Shown here one piece after another: positions 62,202-64,000 of a DNA stretch of 64,000 nt (the stretch's first letter is position 1; each line of letters begins with the position of its first letter). The position numbers and the translations under genes were made by a program. A model generated the notes under the pieces. The model was not told the DNA's origin. It saw only the letters and a program-made list of their open reading frames with translations, and did not search any database. The stretch lies in the NCBI RefSeq assembly GCF_000772045.1, contig NZ_CP009754.1:7936001-8000000 (forward strand), given 5' to 3'. Origin of the DNA: Streptomyces sp. CCM_MD2014 (GTDB taxonomy: Bacteria > Actinomycetota > Actinomycetes > Streptomycetales > Streptomycetaceae).

Positions 62202-63307
62202 TGGCCCCGACCGCCCCCGTCCCGGCGGCCCCGGTGCGCACCCGCCGCCGGCCCGCCTTCCACACCCTGCGCGTCGCCGCCGTCGAGCGGCTGTGCGCGG
62301 ACGCCGCGGCCGTGAGCTTCGAGATCCCCGACGAGCTGGCCGGGGAGTTCGCCTTCGCGCCCGGCCAGTCGCTCACCCTGCGGCGCGAGGTGGACGGCCG
62401 GGACGAGCGCCGCTCCTACTCGATCTGCGCACCGGCCGGCGCGGCGCCGCGCATCGGGGTGCGGGTGGTGCCGGGCGGACTGTTCTCGGCGTGGCTGGTC
62501 AACGACGTGCGACCGGGCGACTCCGTGGAGGTGATGGCCCCCACCGGCCTCTTCACTCCCGACCTGACCACCCCCGGCCACCACGTCCTGATCGCGGCCG
62601 GCTCGGGCATCACGCCGATGGTGTCCATCGCCGAGTCGGTGCTCGCCGCCGACGACCGCTCCACCGTCACCCTCTTCTACGGCAACCGCCGCACGGACAC
62701 GGTGATGTTCGCCGACGAGCTGGCCGACCTGAAGGACCTCCACCCCACCCGTTTCCACCTCGCCCACGTGCTCTCCCGTGAACCCCGCGAGGCCGAGGTG
62801 CTCTCCGGGCGTCTGGACGCCGGCCGGCTCTCCGCACTCGTCGACTCCCTGCTGGACGTCGACAGCGTGGACCACTGGTGGCTGTGCGGCCCGCAGGGCA
62901 TGGTCGCCGGCGCCCAGCAGGTCCTGGCCGGCCTCGGCGTCCCGGCGGAGCGCGTCCACCGGGAACTGTTCTTCGCCGACGACGAGCCCGTGCGGGAGGT
63001 CCACCACGAGGAGAGCGGCCCCGAGGGCCCCGTCAGCGAGGTCACCGTCACCCTGGACGGCCGCTCCACGACCGCACCGCTCTCCCGGGAGCGGTCGGTC
63101 CTCGACGGGGCCCAGCAGACCCGCCCCGACCTGCCCTTCGCCTGCAAGGGCGGGGTCTGCGGGACCTGCCGGGCCCTGGTCACCGACGGCAGCGTCGACA
63201 TGCGCCGCAACTACGCGCTCGAGGCGGCCGAGGTCGACGCGGGCTACGTCCTGACCTGCCAGTCGTACCCGGTCTCCGACAAGCTGACCGTGGACTACGA
63301 CAGCTGA
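62201..63307 (+). CDS. paaE: Phenylacetyl-CoA epoxidase reductase PaaE
   Basis: A 368-residue reductase delivering NADPH electrons to PaaA. The FAD domain has ERRSYSICAPAG, the NADPH domain GSGITPMVSIAESVL and WLCGPQGMVAGA, and the C-terminal plant-type 2Fe-2S domain CKGGVCGTCRALV with a fourth Cys at VLTCQSYPV. It is the last gene of paaABCDE. No thiolase, hydratase or ring-opening paa genes follow; they must lie elsewhere. Confidence 0.96.
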   Translation: MAPTAPVPAAPVRTRRRPAFHTLRVAAVERLCADAAAVSFEIPDELAGEFAFAPGQSLTLRREVDGRDERRSYSICAPAGAAPRIGVRVVPGGLFSAWLVNDVRPGDSVEVMAPTGLFTPDLTTPGHHVLIAAGSGITPMVSIAESVLAADDRSTVTLFYGNRRTDTVMFADELADLKDLHPTRFHLAHVLSREPREAEVLSGRLDAGRLSALVDSLLDVDSVDHWWLCGPQGMVAGAQQVLAGLGVPAERVHRELFFADDEPVREVHHEESGPEGPVSEVTVTLDGRSTTAPLSRERSVLDGAQQTRPDLPFACKGGVCGTCRALVTDGSVDMRRNYALEAAEVDAGYVLTCQSYPVSDKLTVDYDS

Positions 63308-63329
63308 CCGGGCGTCGCACACCGTCCAC

Positions 63330-64000
63330 TCAGGCGGGGTTGTCGCCGTGGGTGAGGGTCTCCCAGGCGACGAAGAGGTTGTTCGTGCCCGAGGGGCGGG
63401 TGCGCTCTGTCAGGGCCTGGGTGTTGGTCATGGCGAAGCCGAGGCGGTTGTGCATGGCGTTGTAGCCGACCTCGGTGACCGGGCCCAGGCCGAGGTCGAG
63501 TTCGCCGCCGCACAGCCAACTCGGGGCCACGGCGCCCTGCTCGTACCTGGCCTGGAAGCCGAGCGCCTGCCGCAGCCGCTCGCCGACGTCGGTGCCGTAC
63601 AGGTCCTGCCCCTGGATCCGGCTGGTCTCGGCGACGTGCGAGATGGACGAGATGCCGTATCCGGTGTGGGTGAAGTCCCGGCAGGTCTCCTGGGTGAGGC
63701 CGGTGACGAAGACGGACTGGCCCTGCCAGTACCTGACGATCTCTTCCCTGGTGTCGAGGTGCTGGCTCGGGACGGTCTTCGGCAGGTCCCCGTCGGACTC
63801 CAGGTACACATAGGCGGCCGTGCGGGTGCGGAACCTGGCCATGGCCCGGTCGTAGGACGCCCTGTCCTCCAGGAAGACGGAGATGCCGACGGCGGCCTCC
63901 GTCATCGTCAGCTCCCAGTTGCCGTTCGAGTTCGACCCGTTGATGACCTCGGGCAGGTACACGTCGCGGAGCATGGTGGCGAAGCGGCCGGAGTTCGCCC
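63330..64000 (-). CDS. Alginate-lyase-family secreted protein (N-terminus outside window)
   Basis: The C-terminal ~224 residues of a polysaccharide lyase of the alginate lyase fold. Recognisable segments are NGSNSNGNWELTMTEAAVGI, DRASYDRAMARFRTRTAAYV and TGYGISSISHVAETSRIQG. The frame stays open to the window edge, so the beginning and any signal peptide are not visible. The stop is convergent with paaE, 22 bp away. Family is fairly clear; the precise polysaccharide is unknown. Confidence 0.8.
   Translation of the reverse strand, partial: ANSGRFATMLRDVYLPEVINGSNSNGNWELTMTEAAVGISVFLEDRASYDRAMARFRTRTAAYVYLESDGDLPKTVPSQHLDTREEIVRYWQGQSVFVTGLTQETCRDFTHTGYGISSISHVAETSRIQGQDLYGTDVGERLRQALGFQARYEQGAVAPSWLCGGELDLGLGPVTEVGYNAMHNRLGFAMTNTQALTERTRPSGTNNLFVAWETLTHGDNPA

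Overview
The window is one stretch of high-GC actinobacterial chromosome, almost certainly from a Streptomyces. The evidence is the extreme third-position GC, GTG starts and ATGA/GTGA overlaps, ABC sugar importers without their own ATPase, a conservon, a snapalysin gene with its LysR activator, and a three-cysteine NsrR next to a flavohaemoglobin. From memory, the gene order resembles the S. coelicolor right arm from the bga region through nsrR/hmpA1 and pgm to the prenyltransferase and paa genes (about SCO7407-SCO7475). The sequence appears to come from a relative, not that strain. No rRNA, tRNA, CRISPR array, insertion sequence or phage gene was seen.

Layout. 1-5.3 kb: leftward sugar ABC/beta-galactosidase (GH42) operon, with a divergent LacI regulator and two LacI-type operators. 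5.4-9.6 kb: TPP-dependent pyruvate oxidase-like enzyme coupled to an SDR oxidoreductase, a BrkB-type membrane protein and a small zinc-ribbon-like protein. 9.7-15 kb: GAF-ANTAR regulator, MarR plus an MFS-UspA fusion, cupin, then the nitric oxide module nsrR-hmpA. 15-19.2 kb: STAS-like protein, CbiZ, snapalysin with divergent LysR, PepSY lipoprotein. 19.2-24.7 kb: mandelate/benzoylformate module (transporter, benzaldehyde dehydrogenase, benzoylformate decarboxylase, LysR). 24.7-34.4 kb: housekeeping and regulatory genes (methyltransferases, S51 peptidase, phosphoglucomutase, P450, RsbW-like ATPase, GNAT, PAS-GAF-SpoIIE phosphatase).

34.6-42.3 kb: a repeat-bearing surface protein with a class F sortase, an ABM-SchA/CurD protein converging on an O-methyltransferase, a secreted beta-helix protein, a membrane-anchored Mrr-type nuclease, an isochorismatase-like hydrolase and an Rpf-like secreted protein. 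42.4-46.7 kb: a tightly overlapping sulfonate-type ABC importer/flavin monooxygenase operon, preceded by a 24-codon, apparently leaderless leader peptide. 46.7-50.5 kb: orphan ABC ATPase, lipoprotein, S1 protease and TSUP permease.

50.8-57.5 kb: a complete conservon (CvnA-E) whose P450-like CvnE lacks a normal ExxR motif. It runs toward a 35-codon upstream ORF that carries a strong internal hairpin and is translationally coupled to a DMATS-type prenyltransferase. A flavin monooxygenase converges on the prenyltransferase; together they match the known 5-dimethylallyl-indole-3-acetonitrile gene pair. 57.6-63.3 kb: phenylacetate catabolism, paaIK leftward and paaABCDE rightward, with an operator at each promoter. 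The window ends inside an alginate-lyase-like gene.

The least explained parts are the uORF/hairpin before the prenyltransferase, the repeated GGMHTGGGALA protein beside its sortase, and the ABM-SchA/CurD protein away from any polyketide cluster.
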